DNA from: Schistocephalus solidus | Taxonomy: Eukaryota; Platyhelminthes; Cestoda; Diphyllobothriidea; Diphyllobothriidae | DNA length: 64,000 nt | NCBI GenBank assembly: GCA_017591395.1 | Contig: WEDG01001071.1 | Coordinates: 1 to 64,000 of the forward strand | Direction: 5' to 3' | Shown here: in pieces, positions 33,561-46,345 of the stretch | How positions within the stretch are numbered: position 1 is the first letter of the stretch | Layout of the letters: every line of letters begins with the position of its first letter | Made by a program: the position numbers and the translations under genes | Notes under the pieces: model-generated | The model's database searches: none | The model's input: only the letters and a program-made list of their open reading frames with translations | What the model was told of the DNA's origin: nothing

Positions 33561-36500
33561 AGGCAACCAGTTAGCTGGTTGTTTGGAAAGCCGTATGACT
33601 CAGTCCGGAAGTTGCATTCACCAGTAGACCATATTCACAGAAGTTTCATCCGTTTTCACCTGTGATTAGCTTCCTTTGTCATGCTGGTCAATGTTTGATA
33701 TTGGTGTGTACGCGGATATGGCCAGGACGTTAGCAGAATTCCAGACATCTTAGCTAAAATCCATGTCTCGTTATAGGCCGCCGGACTTGCTCTTCGAAAC
33801 CTTAAACCCTAAATCGTTTCCTTCTGTCGACCTTTCCCTCTCTTTTATTCACGTCATTTCTTTCTCCGACTGAGTTTGGCCTGGTCGACTAAGTCCGCCC
33901 AGGTGTAGTCCCAGTCGTGGATAAAGCCTAATCCTGCAAGCAGAGATCACGAAGGTCACATGTCTGGTCTGTCAGCGGCATAGAATATTTAATCCGAATC
34001 CATCTAACATGCCTTTTCACCGCATCGCTTGTGTCATTCGATGGTTGTTATAACACCTGAGAGTATGCCGCACTAATTGCCCTCCTAGGCACCGTCCAAA
34101 GTTTTTTAGATTTCATTTCTTACAGGCCCGCAAGGCTAAGCCATTTTGTATTTTATAGAATGCCATTTTTTTAAAATTCCCGACTCTATACGGAATACTA
34201 GGGTCCGCTCTGTGGTCCCTGTGCGAACGGTTATTGCCAGATCGCCGGTAGTCCCTGAAAGAGCAGTGAGGCCGCGTTATTTTTTTCAATGCGTCGTACA
34301 ATATCATTGGAAGTAAGTATGCACTGTTTTTAAATATCCATCGCTTCAATCTGCCAACTGATGGTCAACTTTATATTCCAAATGCGGGGGACTGTTACTT
34401 TCGTTCATGAGTAAAAATTTTCCGTTCTGTGTTCTTGCCTGCTTATGGAAATCTGAATCTGGAATTTTAGCATAACGGAAACGCTATTTACTCGATCCTG
34501 TCAACTACTTGTACTTGTACCTCATTGCGCTTTTTCTGTAGCACCTTTCCAATGTTTTCTTAGGCCTGGCAAGGCGCATAGTGGTGGTAGTAGTAGCCGT
34601 AGTGGTAGCAGGAGCAGCAGTAATAGTGGTGCCGAATTACCGAGTCTTGCGTAGAATAAAACTAAGCTGGAGTCGAGAAGTGTAGAAAGGGTGGACATGC
34701 TTGTCTGGGGCTATGCGAGTCTTGGCTGCGTTCTTTAGTATCCAAAAACGTAGCGCAGATCTCAAATTTTCAGATTATGTTTATGGCAAATAAGTTTTCT
34801 TATACGTTGATCAAATGATCTGCACAGTCCAGTTAATTAACTACGTGCTTGCTCTCAAGTCATGCATATTTTTTAATTGTCGAATTGATCCTTCGACCGT
34901 GGCTTTTTTCTGTACACTTATTTCACAAATTCCTCCAGTTTTCGTCGCCTCATCTACCTAGGGAGGGAAGCTAATCGGGCATTTAGCAGACCTCGGTTAG
35001 CTTGGAGACCCAAGTACGTCTGCTCTGTTTCCTTGTGACATAGAACTCAAAATCCATGCCTCTTGTTGGGATAAAAGAAGTTTGAAAATTAGGAGACCCT
35101 GAGATGGCATTACAGCAGGTGAAATGGTGATCCAGCCGCTTGCACTTATTGACTCTGTCAGGGACTTTAATGCCCCTTCCCAAACTTACTTGGGATTGTT
35201 TTGGCAGTGACTACTTAGTATTAAGCTGGTTTAAAATGTAGTGGTACGTTACTTCACTACATTCCGTCAACTAGAGGAAGTATTTCTCATTATTCAACAA
35301 ACATATTAACCTCCCGCCTCTGTAAATAATCATAATAGCTCCTTAAAAGTATAGTGTTTCTATATTTATAAACTGTCAGGAATTTCTTAAGAAATTAGAT
35401 CAAAGTATAAAGGGTCAGTGAATATGCGGGAGGTATATAGGCCAACAATAAAAGTGACACGACAATCCTTGCTTAGAATGCCAGCCCTAAACAGTCCAGG
35501 AGAGTACTTCCAGAAAAAAATTGCTGGTGCTGGCCAGAGATGTATATCGTGGCGCATTCTCTAGGATGAAAGTTCCCAGTCTCATAAATTCCATGTAGGT
35601 CCATAGTTTGGAAAAATATGCCTCTATGCCCTTTCACTCTATGCTACCCCCCCCCCCTGCATTTTAATCTAGCCCAACATGTATAGGTCGCAAAGCTTAG
35701 CAACTCCAATAACTTTCTGTTATTTGCCAAGTATCCTCTACATCCTGTCGCTGTTATAAAAACAACTGTTCTAACCGGTCACCAATGATTTAAAAGAAGC
35801 GTATGCATCACGATTTATAGGAACTGATAAGTTTTTCGACCGTTAGGCTGCATCCCGTCAAGTTCTTTTTAAATTTTGTAATTATTCACCTCCCTGACCT
35901 CGCTCCAAGGGCGGCGTGGATTAATTAAAAGATAAATTTGTACACATTTATCAGCAGTACTGAGACGCTTCACTGAATCAACAGTCACCATTGAATGAAG
36001 AACGTATGGCTTCGATCTCTGCACTTGTACTCAGTAAACAAATAATAATTTCTTAGTCTGGCAAAAGTTCATCGGGTCGTTATCCTTTGTAGAGATAACT
36101 GCATAATGCAAATGAAATCTATCTTAAATGACCCGAGTAAAGGTCCCAAAAAAAGTAAACAGAAAAAGGTTATGCCACACAGCACTGGAGAATTCCGCCT
36201 GGAAAATAGTAAAATGACCACTTTAAAATAATTGGTTGAGGATGGTACTGCATATTGGCCAAAACCGATGCTTACACATCCCTAGTCGTTAGCTCGTCTT
36301 ACTGCAAGGCTAGTGGCTTCGCCAGAGTAGACGCACCCGAGGCAATGTCAGAAGGCAGTCTGAATAAATCGGGTATTCTTTGTTCCTGACTCGATCGCTT
36401 TTAAACAGATCGCCAAGCCTGCCCTTCTAATCACTTTGAATGTAGGTCCGAATTTCGGTTTTCTATCTCGCCTTGCTACCTTTGTCGCGCGGTGTTCATC

Positions 36501-39374
36501 TTACCGTTTCTTACTTTGAAATCCCGAAGAAAAATGGGTATCGTCCAGTGAGATAATTTATGCGGACAAAATCTGGTTACTAATAAGCGCCTAGTAGCGA
36601 CCTAAATCGGGAATACAATATTGCTGCTCAGATTGTTGCAACACTCCTAGGCTATGCTAAACTACCAAGGACACAAGAAGGACGCACCACTACGACCGAT
36701 TCTGGAGCTTGTTATTTCACCCAACTCAAGGTAGCATAATAGCTTTTCAAAAAACCGAAACCAGGTTGCTGTAAGCCTGCCACTTACCAACAGCGCTTCG
36801 GTCTGATACATTTTGGCTGCCACCCGGATTTTAAGCGTGGTGGTTATAAATCATTATAGAATATTTACCAAAAATGACAGGGACACTGAAGTGACCATTT
36901 ATAGCTTATTTGTCGCCATCAACCAATGAAATTCCGGTCCCGGACTTTCACTCCTCAGCTGTTTTTTTTCTACTGACAGTATATTTTCTCAGGGCAGTTA
37001 AAGACCTTGGCATGCCAAACAAATTTTTTGTCTCTCGAAGTATAATCACTATTTCCAAATGAACGAGAGCAAAACCCAGAATTTTGCTAGCAACGAGAGC
37101 GCATGCTAATTTTAACTCTGACATTACCTACTCTCTTTGTGCATTCCTTTGTACGTCACCGTATTTTTTTCTGATTGGTTTCCCTTTTTTGGATTTTTTG
37201 CGTGACCTTCTCCTTAGACTGCCTACTCTGAACTTTGACCTTAACGTTTTCATATCAATTTTAGGGACCTATTCAAACTGCTATGTGCATACTATTCGTT
37301 ATTTATGTTATGAAGCAGCAGGAAACAGCCATGGAATTTGTCAGGGCCAGTAAACCCTACTGAAAAACGCACGGCACTCATTTGACGCGGTCAACCACGC
37401 ATTTATCGATCCCTCGGTGTATTTAAGAGGGAAACTACATAATTGATTACATTCATTTCTTGAAAGTGGATGTAAAGTAGTACCGGGCCGATTCTTGAGC
37501 ATTAGGCTATTAATTTTGCAGAACAGGGGACAGTTACAAAACCACTATCTACCCCTTCTCACGTACGAAAATATTTTTCAACCCAGTGGTCCGTAAAAAG
37601 GTGTACAGGCTTCAGTGTCTTGGCGTCTTTCCAAACCATATAGTAAATAAGAATGCTAAGACCTCAATTATCGATCTGAATATCGGATAAAGCTGATACG
37701 CAAACTGTATGAGGCCGCTTAGCGTCACGCTTTTGGACACATTTTTTGTCTCTGTTTCTTTCTGTTTCCTTTATGAACTGTCTCTAATGTCGGATGATTA
37801 GGGTTCATTGCTGGCGATCGTGGAGCTACTACCGTCGACTGAATTCCGCGTGTGGAGTATTGCCAGCACTGAGACAACGTGATTGGGTGACATTGCAAAT
37901 CCTTTTCTGTTGGTCACAGCTATCGCCAAAGAGGATGGCTAGTTTATTCGCTGGGTTGAGATTACCTGTTGGTTATCGCGAAATAGCTCATGAATTAATG
38001 TAAGCGCCACCGAGCTTAACTAGATTGAAAAATATCATCTGTAAAGGTAACGCTGACTGTAGGTGTTTGTGAGTCGGCTATACTGAAGTCCGACTTTGGG
38101 AAGATTTGCGATTTAATCTGATTCTAGTTGGCCGTCAAGCATGCTATTCCGTCCTTTGATCCGCGGGCACACGCTCTGTTGGCTGTACTCACCTGTATTT
38201 AAAATCACATGGGAACTACGTTTTCCGATATGGGCTTGGTGTTCCAGTCTGGTGTCCTCATGCGTCGTAGCATCATAAGCTTTTAATTATCAAGAATTAC
38301 TGCTGACCTCGACGAGGGAGATCGAAATGTTTATCTTCATCTTAAATTTCTTTTGCTAACCGTTTACATCCGAACCAGCTTAATTTTCCTCAAACTGCAG
38401 TGTTCCTCTCTATTCATCTTCTCCGCAATATTTGACTGACCGAGGTATAAAAAGTAATGGTTAGAATTTTGTGAGTTGCCTTTTGCGTCGATATTATTCT
38501 GGTCTCCGTTGGACCATAATGTGCGCTTTTGAGACCGTTAGTTCTACCGTGATTGATGCGTCTGAGATCGTGGGGCCCTAGTGTAGATGCACGTGTACGC
38601 GTATGGGCAGACAAAACCGTCATGCATATGTGGCGTCATTGAGCCTAGGCAATTTGCATCTAGACTGTTAGTTACGCGTTCTCCCTGCCATTTCCATTAC
38701 CCGTTCTTCGGTAAGCTCACAACACCGGTAAAGTAACTCGTTAGTTTATCTGGACACTATCAAAACTGTCAGCATCGCTGCTGCTGAGAGAGGGCGGGAA
38801 GGGGGTTAAGCGTCTAACACTAAACGTTTTGCGTACTTTGATATGAATATTTCTTCCCAAATTCTTCTCCTCTCGTCCTAGTTAAGTCAACCGCCGCTGT
38901 ACTGCGCACTTTGCAAGGATAATTGTCCCTGTTGGTGTCCTCGTAAACTGTATGTGTGCCATGGAGAGCAGCAATGACGTTAAGAGTGGATCTAAAACCA
39001 GATTTTACTGTTTGGGCCGTATCACATAAAAAGTGCCGAAATTTACGAAATATTGATAGTAACTCGCAAACTGGTCCTAACGCAAGTCCAAAGTCTTTGA
39101 AATACTAATAAACAACTCAATCAGAATGTAAACCTAACAGAAATATGAAAAGTAATATTTCTTTGTTTAGAAATACCAACTTTTTAAAAAGGCGGTCAAT
39201 GTCTAAAACGTGATAAATCGCTGTAACTGCGACTAATAAATTTAAATAGAATTTTCGCCTGAAATGGTAAACATACAATTTTGTGTATGTTACGAGAACT
39301 TTCCATGCGCTTTATTTATTGATATTTTTGATCATGAAGTACAATTAGTATTAGATCGTCCTTGAAATAACGGT
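33561..39374. other. Intronic DNA, no gene or element recognised
   Basis: About 5.8 kb within the large HROB intron. A trinucleotide-like stretch of GTG/GTA/GCA units lies at 34580-34632 and a poly-C run at 35645-35656. A minus-strand frame at 34113-34349 and plus-strand frames at 37084-37353 and 37794-38003 have no motif. The absence of readable elements may reflect age rather than absence of insertions. Confidence 0.45.
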
Positions 39375-39440
39375 GAGCATTTCACGATTTTCGATGTTTC
39401 TAAACGCTTGGCCATAAATTTAGATTCTGTCCTATGTTCA

Positions 39441-41138
39441 TTTCAGTTCAGTTTTATTAAGGTAAAGATAGGCGAACACTTTTGAGCTCCCTATTGGTTA
39501 CGAAGTGTTTAAGAACGTATCAATACGTAAGGAAAAATTGAAAAGGCGTTATTTCCATAATGACGTGGGAAAAACAAGGAGCCGTTGGCTAGTCGACAAA
39601 ATATACTTAAAAGACTACTCAAATGTTGTGAGTAGTATAACAACGTGCCATTTTTACTACAAGGGGTTTTATAGGCGTCGAGTTTGCGCTTCAAGGAATT
39701 CACTTTAGTACGAGAAAACAACATCCGTGGGCAGAGCGTTCCACGTAGTTTTAAATAGTGACCTCGCAAGATGTGTGTGTGTGTGTGTTAGGCAGACTGA
39801 AAAAATCGTAGGGAATAAAGCAACAGTCCAGGCCATTTATAATACGAAAGGTTAGTATGAGATCTCGTAACTGTCTATAGGAAAGAAGATATAAGTTGAG
39901 AGTCTATAGTCTGTTTTCATAGGTTAGCGTTCGCAGGTCTTTAGTCATTTTTGTCGCCCGCCTCTGGACCTTCTCTATGACGGTACTATCCTTGACAGTC
40001 CAAGGTCTCCATGCCTGTATGGCATAGGTGTGGCCGCACGAAGCTTCCAACTATTTTGGAGAAGTTGCCTTTGTCAAATCATATAAAGGCGCGCTTGCTG
40101 AGTTGCAATACAGACATGACTGGCTTGGCCATCTTCGTGCGGTTCACTGTTTGGTTTGAATGACGATGTAATCCACACACCCAAGTCCTTCTGACTGTCA
40201 ACTGGTTGCAATGGCGTACCATTTACCATTTGAGGCTCCACAGCGGTTAATTTGAAAAAAAAAATTGCACTTACTTACATTGAACGGCATAAGTCAGCGA
40301 TTTGACCCGTCCTCGAGCCTGTTCAAGTTCATTTGCAGATGGTCTTCGTCGCCGTATCGTCAACTTTCCATAGTTTTATGTCGTCAGCTAACAGGAGGAT
40401 ATAATAGTCAAGGTCCCTGACATAATCATTGATGAAAACAAGGAATGATGTGGGGTCTAAAACTGAACCCTGTGGGACGCCACTCACCACGGTTACTTCT
40501 GAGGACTGCTGGCGTCCGACTTGTACTCTTTGGGACCGTCCAATCAAAAAGTTCTGGATCCATACAAGAAGGCTTCCAAAAACTCATACACTGCACAGTT
40601 TATGAAGGATACGTTAGTGATAAACGCTGTCGAAGGCCATTTGGAAGTCGACGCAGCTGGCATGCACCATTTTTCCTTCGTTGCGTGCTTTGGTCCAGCG
40701 TTCAAGTGAGAAGAGTAGGTTCGTAAATCAAGACCTACCACTGCGAAAGCCGTGTTGGACGTCAGAGAGGAGGTGGTTTTGCCCGAGGAACTGCATCAAC
40801 GCTTTCTTGATTATTTCCTCCATGATTTTGCAACAAACGGCGATAAGACTCACCGGTATTCGCAGACGCTCGACTTCCATTCTTGAATAGCGGATTGATA
40901 GTTGCGATTTTCCAATCGGAGGGTAGACGCCCAGTAGCAAACGATGCCTAGAAGAGTAAGGCTAGCGGTTTGGCCATTTCAAAAGCTAACTCCTTCAACA
41001 GCTTAGCCAGGATTGCATTGGGGCCTGGAGAGGTCGACGCTTTCAGACTTAGAAACTCTTCCTGAATGATTTCTTCGGTGAACCGGACTGTTTCCATAGT
41101 AGACATTACCTCGTCTTTACAAGTGGGCGCATTCATAA
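39441..41138 (-). mobile_element. CR1/L2-like LINE, antisense copy A5, inside D3
   Basis: A minus-strand LINE. The 3' end lies at 39441 with AATAAA (complement of 39453-39458) and a tail of ACTGA/ATGAA units. The 5' end is near 41138, inside the region before RT (LSLKASTSPGPNAILAKLLK). Because family D sequence is continuous across it, both edges of the insertion can be placed to within about ten bases. It sits antisense in the HROB intron. A TG run at 39773-39789 lies within it. Confidence 0.87.
39500..41138 (-). pseudogene. LINE RT and tail (A5), broken
   Basis: From 41138 downward: TSPGPNAILAKLLKELA, then frame changes, PVSLIAVCCKIMEEIIKKAL, NHLLSDVQHGFRSGRS, a motif A region with IDFQMAFD-like sequence near 40640, motif B VVSGVPQGSVLDPTSFLVFIND, and motif C ILLLADDIKLW, in which L-A-D-D replaces F-A-D-D but both aspartates remain. 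The tail (near 40140-39500) includes RGHYLKLRGTL and VNSLKRKLDAYK. Several stops and frameshifts make it non-functional. Confidence 0.82.
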
Positions 41139-42240
41139 AAACCTTCAAACTAAGATAGTTCTAAAAGTCTTTACCGAAGTGGCGAGTTTTTGGATCTTTG
41201 TTCTACTGCAGATGGCCGTTGAAGTCATATTTAGAGATCCAACCCAACATGGAAACTCATTGCGGCGAAAAATAAACGTCCACAACAAAATTTCGCGATT
41301 AATATGCCTAAGATCAATTAAGAAACTTTTTATAATACTTTACCTCTTTAAAAGTGCTTGAAGTTGATTATTCACTGTGGAATATCTGCGTAATTAATTT
41401 TTTTAAAAGTTAAATCAAGATGAAAATAGGTAATTTCGACCGGTTTTTTGAAGTTTTTGAAAATAAGTTATCCATTTTCTGACGAATATAAAAGAACTCA
41501 CTTTAAGCTTTATATTGGAACGTTTTCCGCTCTATGATTTTACTTTAGTGCCCTGTCGCGAGATTTTAAACACACACCAGAGTGGCCCAATATATCCTAT
41601 TATTTGGCAAAAATGCGTAATTTTCTGTCCATTTCGCTTCTTCATTCTTCGCTTCTTCATGCTTCCAGTTTAAAATAACCTTTATTCATATCAATCTTTG
41701 AAGCTATCTGCATGTATCTTTTAATCTTTCCGCGTTGTCATCATATTAAAACAAAACATCCTGGCAAGTAAATTTATTCCTGCGTTTTGTGGCAAAAAAC
41801 TTCACACATTTGCAAAAGTGAATTTATTACGCTGAATTATTTGCTCGCATTTGAAAAACAATGCGATTCCTCACATTTGCTTTCACCTGATTTTCAGTGA
41901 ATAAGGATCAAATTTTCTGATAGCAGAAGAGATATATTTGGAAACTTTCTTGCTCGTATTTATGCTCCTTTATAGCATAATCCACAAAAACTATGGACTT
42001 TGCTCTGTGATATTAAATAGCATAGAGCATTTCCTTGAATGCCCGGTAACCTCCGATTTCGCCTAAATCTTGTCTGTTTTCCTTAAATATACTGAAGTAA
42101 CCACGCAGCGTTCTTTAGCAAAAGGCATTCTGAACCTCAAATCCACTCAACAGACAAAAATAGCTATACAAATTGTGTGCCTAACTTCTCAATCAAATTT
42201 TCTGAAAACATAGCTTGAATTAGGTCATCTGTATTTTATG

Positions 42241-43790
42241 AAGTTAAAAACTGAAATTCTTCATCTAGCAATGGTACCAGACAAAGGCCCATCCACGTGC
42301 TTTCTGGTTTTTCGACTGCTTGACTCATCAGTTGGTCCCTCAGTGCCCCGTGTGTGCATTTCGATTATCCTTCGCTTATCAAACCCAACAATCCAGAGAG
42401 AGGTGCTAGACGAAGTATACTGAATGCACAGGGGTGCACTATAAAGGCTTACCAAAAAGGAACCCAAAGGTGGGTCAGAAATGCCAAGGACTTGCACCAG
42501 GGTCTCCTTGACCAATGAAACCAATTTAATGCCATCTGAACGGTGGGTTTTTATTCAATCAACGTTGCTTGTCCCTACTCCATCTCCAGGTAGGGCTTCG
42601 GACTAAATCCCTTTGACTAAACGGATGGGCCTGAGGCAGAGGGAAATAGTAAGTGCCAAGGATTGCTCTGCCGGTCTAGCGTGAAATGGTGCCGCACTGC
42701 CAAAGTAAAATATGCCACAGATCAGGAGCAACAGCGTGTCATTAGCTATTCCTGTCACTGCAAGAGATGAGAGACGGTCACCAAAAACAAAAGGCACTCC
42801 CCAGGCTAATCTCGCGACGCCTGCTTCCTGCAAAGACTCACTAGCTTATGATAGAGCGGCGCTTACCGAGTAGGTTATGGGCTCAACCTAGAGCTCTGCA
42901 GGCATTTGAATAGCGACTAAGAGTGTTTATTGATAATGGAGTACCGACAAAAACAAAGGAGAACGGAATGGCTATTTCTGGCTTATTAATCGCCATTAGC
43001 CAGTCATACTCAATTCCAGGCGCTGCGCAACTGAGCCTCCGACGTGCACGAGGTTATTCCGCAGAAGGCCGCCTTGTGTAACCTGGTTCCAGCCGCTTCT
43101 ACTATTGTTAGCAGACGCGCACCACATGACATGGGGTAGTTAGGTGAGGCCGGAATAAATACCGTGTGCAAGTATGACGCTGTTAATGCTCCTAATTTAG
43201 TCTTTTCTCTTTCCTTACTAGCCCAAAACCTCTTATTCTCTACACCCTACCATATTACTACACTTTCCGTTGTGTGAAAAGCTTCCTTGTTGTCTGCCTT
43301 TCCAACTAGGCTTTCGGTATTTCTTGAAGACTTGAATAAACGCTCTGGGGTCCTTCCAGTGTTGTTCTTAATAAACCAAGTCCTGAGACCTAAAAGGGGG
43401 AGCTGTCTGGACTTTGAATATTAATATGTAGGCTTGCAGCCACATTGACTACATGCTGGAAAATGTTCAGTCTTGTTCTGCAAAACAGATGTAAAAACAA
43501 CACATGTGAGCGACTGAAAAGAGGCCTGCTGAAAGTAGTTTTGTAGCAACAAAGTTTGCTAATGATGGTATGGGTGCAGTGGTTGGTTTCTGTCATTTTA
43601 CCGGTGAATGTCAGAGCAAAGTATGTCAGTTCTTCAAGATGAAACCGCGAGACCCATAACAGGAAAGGTCGACTCCATCCTAAACCTAATCTGTCCCTGC
43701 AGACACAAGAGTACCCTAATGCTGGAACCTCGCTAGGAAACTACCAAATTATTACCAGACCTCCAAACACAGCTTCGTCTATTGCCAATA
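42241..43790. other. Intronic DNA, no gene recognised
   Basis: More GC-rich than its surroundings between 42240 and 43200 and therefore possibly an old repeat, but no second copy was found in the window. Open frames of 60 to 87 codons have no motif. Confidence 0.4.
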
Positions 43791-43794
43791 GAAG

Positions 43795-44320
43795 CGAAAA
43801 GGTGACTACAAGGAGGCAGCTCAGAAGAAGAAAATGCGATCGCTGGAACAAGAAGTTTATTAGCCCTAACGTTTCGGATTCTCGCTCGAAGCCATCATCA
43901 GAGTCAATTGCGGATAAGTGCGGTGGAGGCACAAAGAGTGCAGCATTTATGGGATGTAGTTGCTACACAACCACATGCAAACTATGACTAGCAGCACTCC
44001 AGATTCCCACCGGGGCTCGTACTTAATGTGCTGACTGCTTGTCCGCAACACATACGCTGAAAGCTCGCACATTGACGACTCGGATGCGGACTGACAAGCA
44101 GTCATCGCATCAAATACGACCTCAAGCGGTGATCGTGAGAGCTGCTAATTAGAATATGTATGTAGTTGCATGGCACCTACGTCTTAGAACTGTTGCACTT
44201 CCTGTGCCTCCACTTCCCTTATATGCGACTGCCAAGTGGGAATTCAAACCGTCAAGCCAATAAATTTATTGTTCCAGCAATCGCATCTTCTTTTTCTGAG
44301 CTTCCTCTGTGACTGGATTC
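43795..44320. repeat. Large imperfect palindrome of two Penelope-like terminal segments
   Basis: Positions 43795-43985 (read on the minus strand) match 44150-44320 (plus strand). Shared landmarks are a TGTGCCTCCACC-like block, AATAAAC/TTTCTTGTTCCAG, and TCGCATYTTCTT followed by CTGAGCT. The two arms meet around 44065, where a shorter inverted repeat (CTGACTGCTTGTCCGC with GCGGACTGACAAGCAGTCA) closes the palindrome. The left arm keeps a hammerhead-like core; the right arm has lost it. Terminal repeats with hammerhead motifs are known for Penelope-like elements. The assignment to that class is inferred from this and from the motif style. Confidence 0.6.
43866..43905 (-). ncRNA. Hammerhead ribozyme-like core
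   Basis: On the minus strand the order is CTGATGA, one T, GGCTTC, loop GAGCGA, GAATCC, then GAAAC. This has both invariant halves of the hammerhead core (CUGAUGA and GAAA) around a six-pair helix II with one C-U mismatch. The extra base after CUGAUGA departs from the canonical form. I could not identify helix I and III partners with certainty, so activity is unproven. Minimal hammerheads of this type are described in the terminal repeats of Penelope-like elements. Confidence 0.5.
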
Positions 44321-45085
44321 TTGCTCTTTCCGGCCATTCTCCCACCCCCCCCCTCTTCTTTCTACGCGTTTATTGGCACCACCATCGCCACCAGGCTAAT
44401 CTCACCTATCCTTTTATTTATTCCTCTTCTTTTTGCTCTTCTTTCGCTCGTTTTCCTCATATTACACTCTTCTTAGTCGGTTTTGCTTCCTTCCGCCTAT
44501 GGTTTGCGTACTCCAGACTCCTTACCTATTGTGGCCGTATCCCCCATTTTGCTTGTTCCATTTCTTGCTTCCTAGGTTATCTCCTGATTAAAGTCCACTT
44601 TGCAGTATTTAATCCTTTGCAGATTGATGACATTCAGACGTTTTCACTTTCCCCCTTTTTCATCGACTCTTCCTCTTACCTACCTGAACTCAGCTCCGAC
44701 CCCACTCCTATCTTCGTCAACCATTTACGATTCAGCTTACAATTCCTACTTACCTCCTCCCTATACATTCCCCTGCTTCGTTCCCACCTTTCCGTGATTA
44801 GTTTTCTGTCTATTTTTATCCACCGTGGTTTCCTCCGTGGTTTCCACGTCATGTTTCTCCTCGTGGTCCTCCTCCTCTGGTTGCTTCTTTCAACTCCTGT
44901 CTATTCTCCCCATTTCGGCCATTTTTTCCACGGCGTAACTGAGGCCTTAAGCGTCACGCCGGCTGCAATCCTCTATTTTTTGTTCTCTAAAAGAAAACTG
45001 CCTTCCGCCTTAATCTTCTGTGCCACTCCTACGACAACTGCATACCCACCCCCACCTGCGTTTCGCTCTCTCCGGCTACCAGCCT
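44260..45085 (+). repeat. Pyrimidine-rich tract of about 0.8 kb
   Basis: The plus strand is strongly enriched in C and T over some 800 bases, with runs such as CACCCCCCCCC and TTCCTCTTCTTTTTG. It leaves open a plus-strand frame of 283 codons (44236-45087), rich in F, S, L and P, which I regard as a by-product of the base bias. It starts at the right arm of the Penelope-like palindrome and ends just before family E. It could be transcribed as part of the HROB intron. Confidence 0.65.
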
Positions 45086-45244
45086 GAACAATGACGCTGT
45101 TTATGCGGATGACACGCTCGAGTGGACGCGCCATTGTATGGTTTGCGCGGCGGAGCAGCAGATTAAGTCCATTGTTTCTTGAAGCAAACCGGGTTGAGAA
45201 GAGCATTTTTTGAACGCACATAAAAGGGATTTACTAGCTAGCAC

Positions 45245-45800
45245 ACACGACAGTTCAACCGTCATAGTCCGACGATGTCCACCGTATGCTCCACAGAAAG
45301 GTGATGCATGGACGGTGACTTGCGCGCGAATTAGTTTTAAGTGATAGTAGCCTTGCGCTGCAGCTACCGCACACACTACTTCTCCCCCACCTGAGCCCGG
45401 TGTCATTACAGAGTCAATAAGACCGGATATGGGGGAGGGCGTAGGTGGCCGGTGCGGCCGGGGCCCCTAGGTGGCATTTTTTTATGAGAGCGCCACCCGA
45501 ATAACGCCTGCTCGTGCCTTACTGTGGCCCCCGTATTGGCTAGCGCATCTACAACGTGGTCCGTCTAGGAGGCAACCACACTCATACACGACAGTTCGAC
45601 TGTCGTAGTCCAACGGTGTCCACCGTATACTCCATGGAAGGGTGGTACAGGGACGGTGACTTGCGCGTGATTTAGTTTAAAGTGATAGTAGCCTTGCACT
45701 GCAGCTACCGCACACTCTCCTTCTCCCCACCTGAGCCCGGTGTCATGACAAAGTCAAGAAGACCGGAGATGGGAGAGGGCGCAGGTGGCTGACGCGACCG
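45245..45800 (+). repeat. Family E, two direct units
   Basis: Unit 1 starts at ACAGTTCAACCGTCATAGTCC (about 45249) and unit 2 at ACAGTTCGACTGTCGTAGTCC (about 45592). Both continue with GTCCACCGTAT, GGACGGTGACTTGCGCG, AGTGATAGTAGCCTTGC and CACCTGAGCCCGGTGTCAT. Between them (45490-45590) is a middle segment also seen at 52290-52420 and 61340-61480. The same units occur inverted at 51620-51840, 57971-58143 and 61488-61711. Confidence 0.8.
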
Positions 45801-46345
45801 GAGTCGGTCCTGGGCGTACCACCACACCTGGCTTGAATCCCACGGAGTGGGAGTGTTCTTAAAGCCACATTAAGAAGGAGCCATTGCAGCCTGACTCTCA
45901 GTCCACCAGTCAGCCATTCCACACAAAACACACAGTGGGCTGGCCCCGTGGTCTGAGTTATCCCGTCAGTTGGTAACCTTCCAAGCCAAGGCTTTTAGCG
46001 CACTGCGATATTTTCAAGCGTGTCGGATTGTGTATCGTGAGGAAAATGCGCTGAGCTGTCAACCTCACTCTCTCTTCCACCCTCTTAATCAAACCACCGT
46101 CCGAGCCGGTCAGTTGTCTGATGCGGAAGTGAGCGCAGCTGCTGGTGACCTCGTCTACGTGTTCTTTGTACACGACCTGGCCCCCCAAACACAGCACCAA
46201 GATTTCACACAACAGGGGGTTGAACGGCTCACATCTCACACGTGTGAGATAGCTGGACGTCACGTTAAGACCAAAGACCACCAGTCGGTCACTCCATACA
46301 ACACACATTGGACTGACTGCGAGGTCTGAGTGTAATTGTCAGTTA
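45800..46345 (-). repeat. Family F, inverted relative to 51065-51610
   Basis: Read on the minus strand it matches 51230-51610: AAGCCTTGGCTTGGAAGGTT, CCAACTGACGGGA, TTTTGTGTGGAATGGC, and AGTCAGGCTGCAATGGC. A second partial unit at 46280-46345 repeats the same motif. It follows directly on family E unit 2, in the same joint arrangement as the inverted counterpart at 51.5 kb, so E and F may be parts of one larger element. Confidence 0.72.

Larger units (their letters stand above)
39375..42240 (-). repeat. Family D copy D3, split by LINE A5
   Basis: The left part (39375-39440) matches D1 at CACGATTTTCGATG and GGCCATAAATTTA. The right part resumes at about 41139 with AAAACCTTCAAAC, CAGATGGCCGTTGAAGTCATATTTAG and so on to about 42240, collinear with D1 9054-10170. 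The A5 LINE lies exactly between. D3 is more diverged from D1 than D2 appears to be. Confidence 0.72.

Noticed and set aside
34113..34349. Minus-strand ORF of 78 codons as a host exon
   Set aside because: No motif, no codon bias and no convincing splice sites in that orientation.
35645..35656. Poly-C run as a structural or regulatory element
   Set aside because: A simple mononucleotide run, prone to sequencing error, without any other signal.
44236..45087. Longest plus-strand ORF (283 codons), hydrophobic, membrane-like
   Set aside because: It lies entirely in a pyrimidine-rich tract, which explains both the lack of stops and the F/S/L/P composition; it begins inside a Penelope-like repeat and has no motif.
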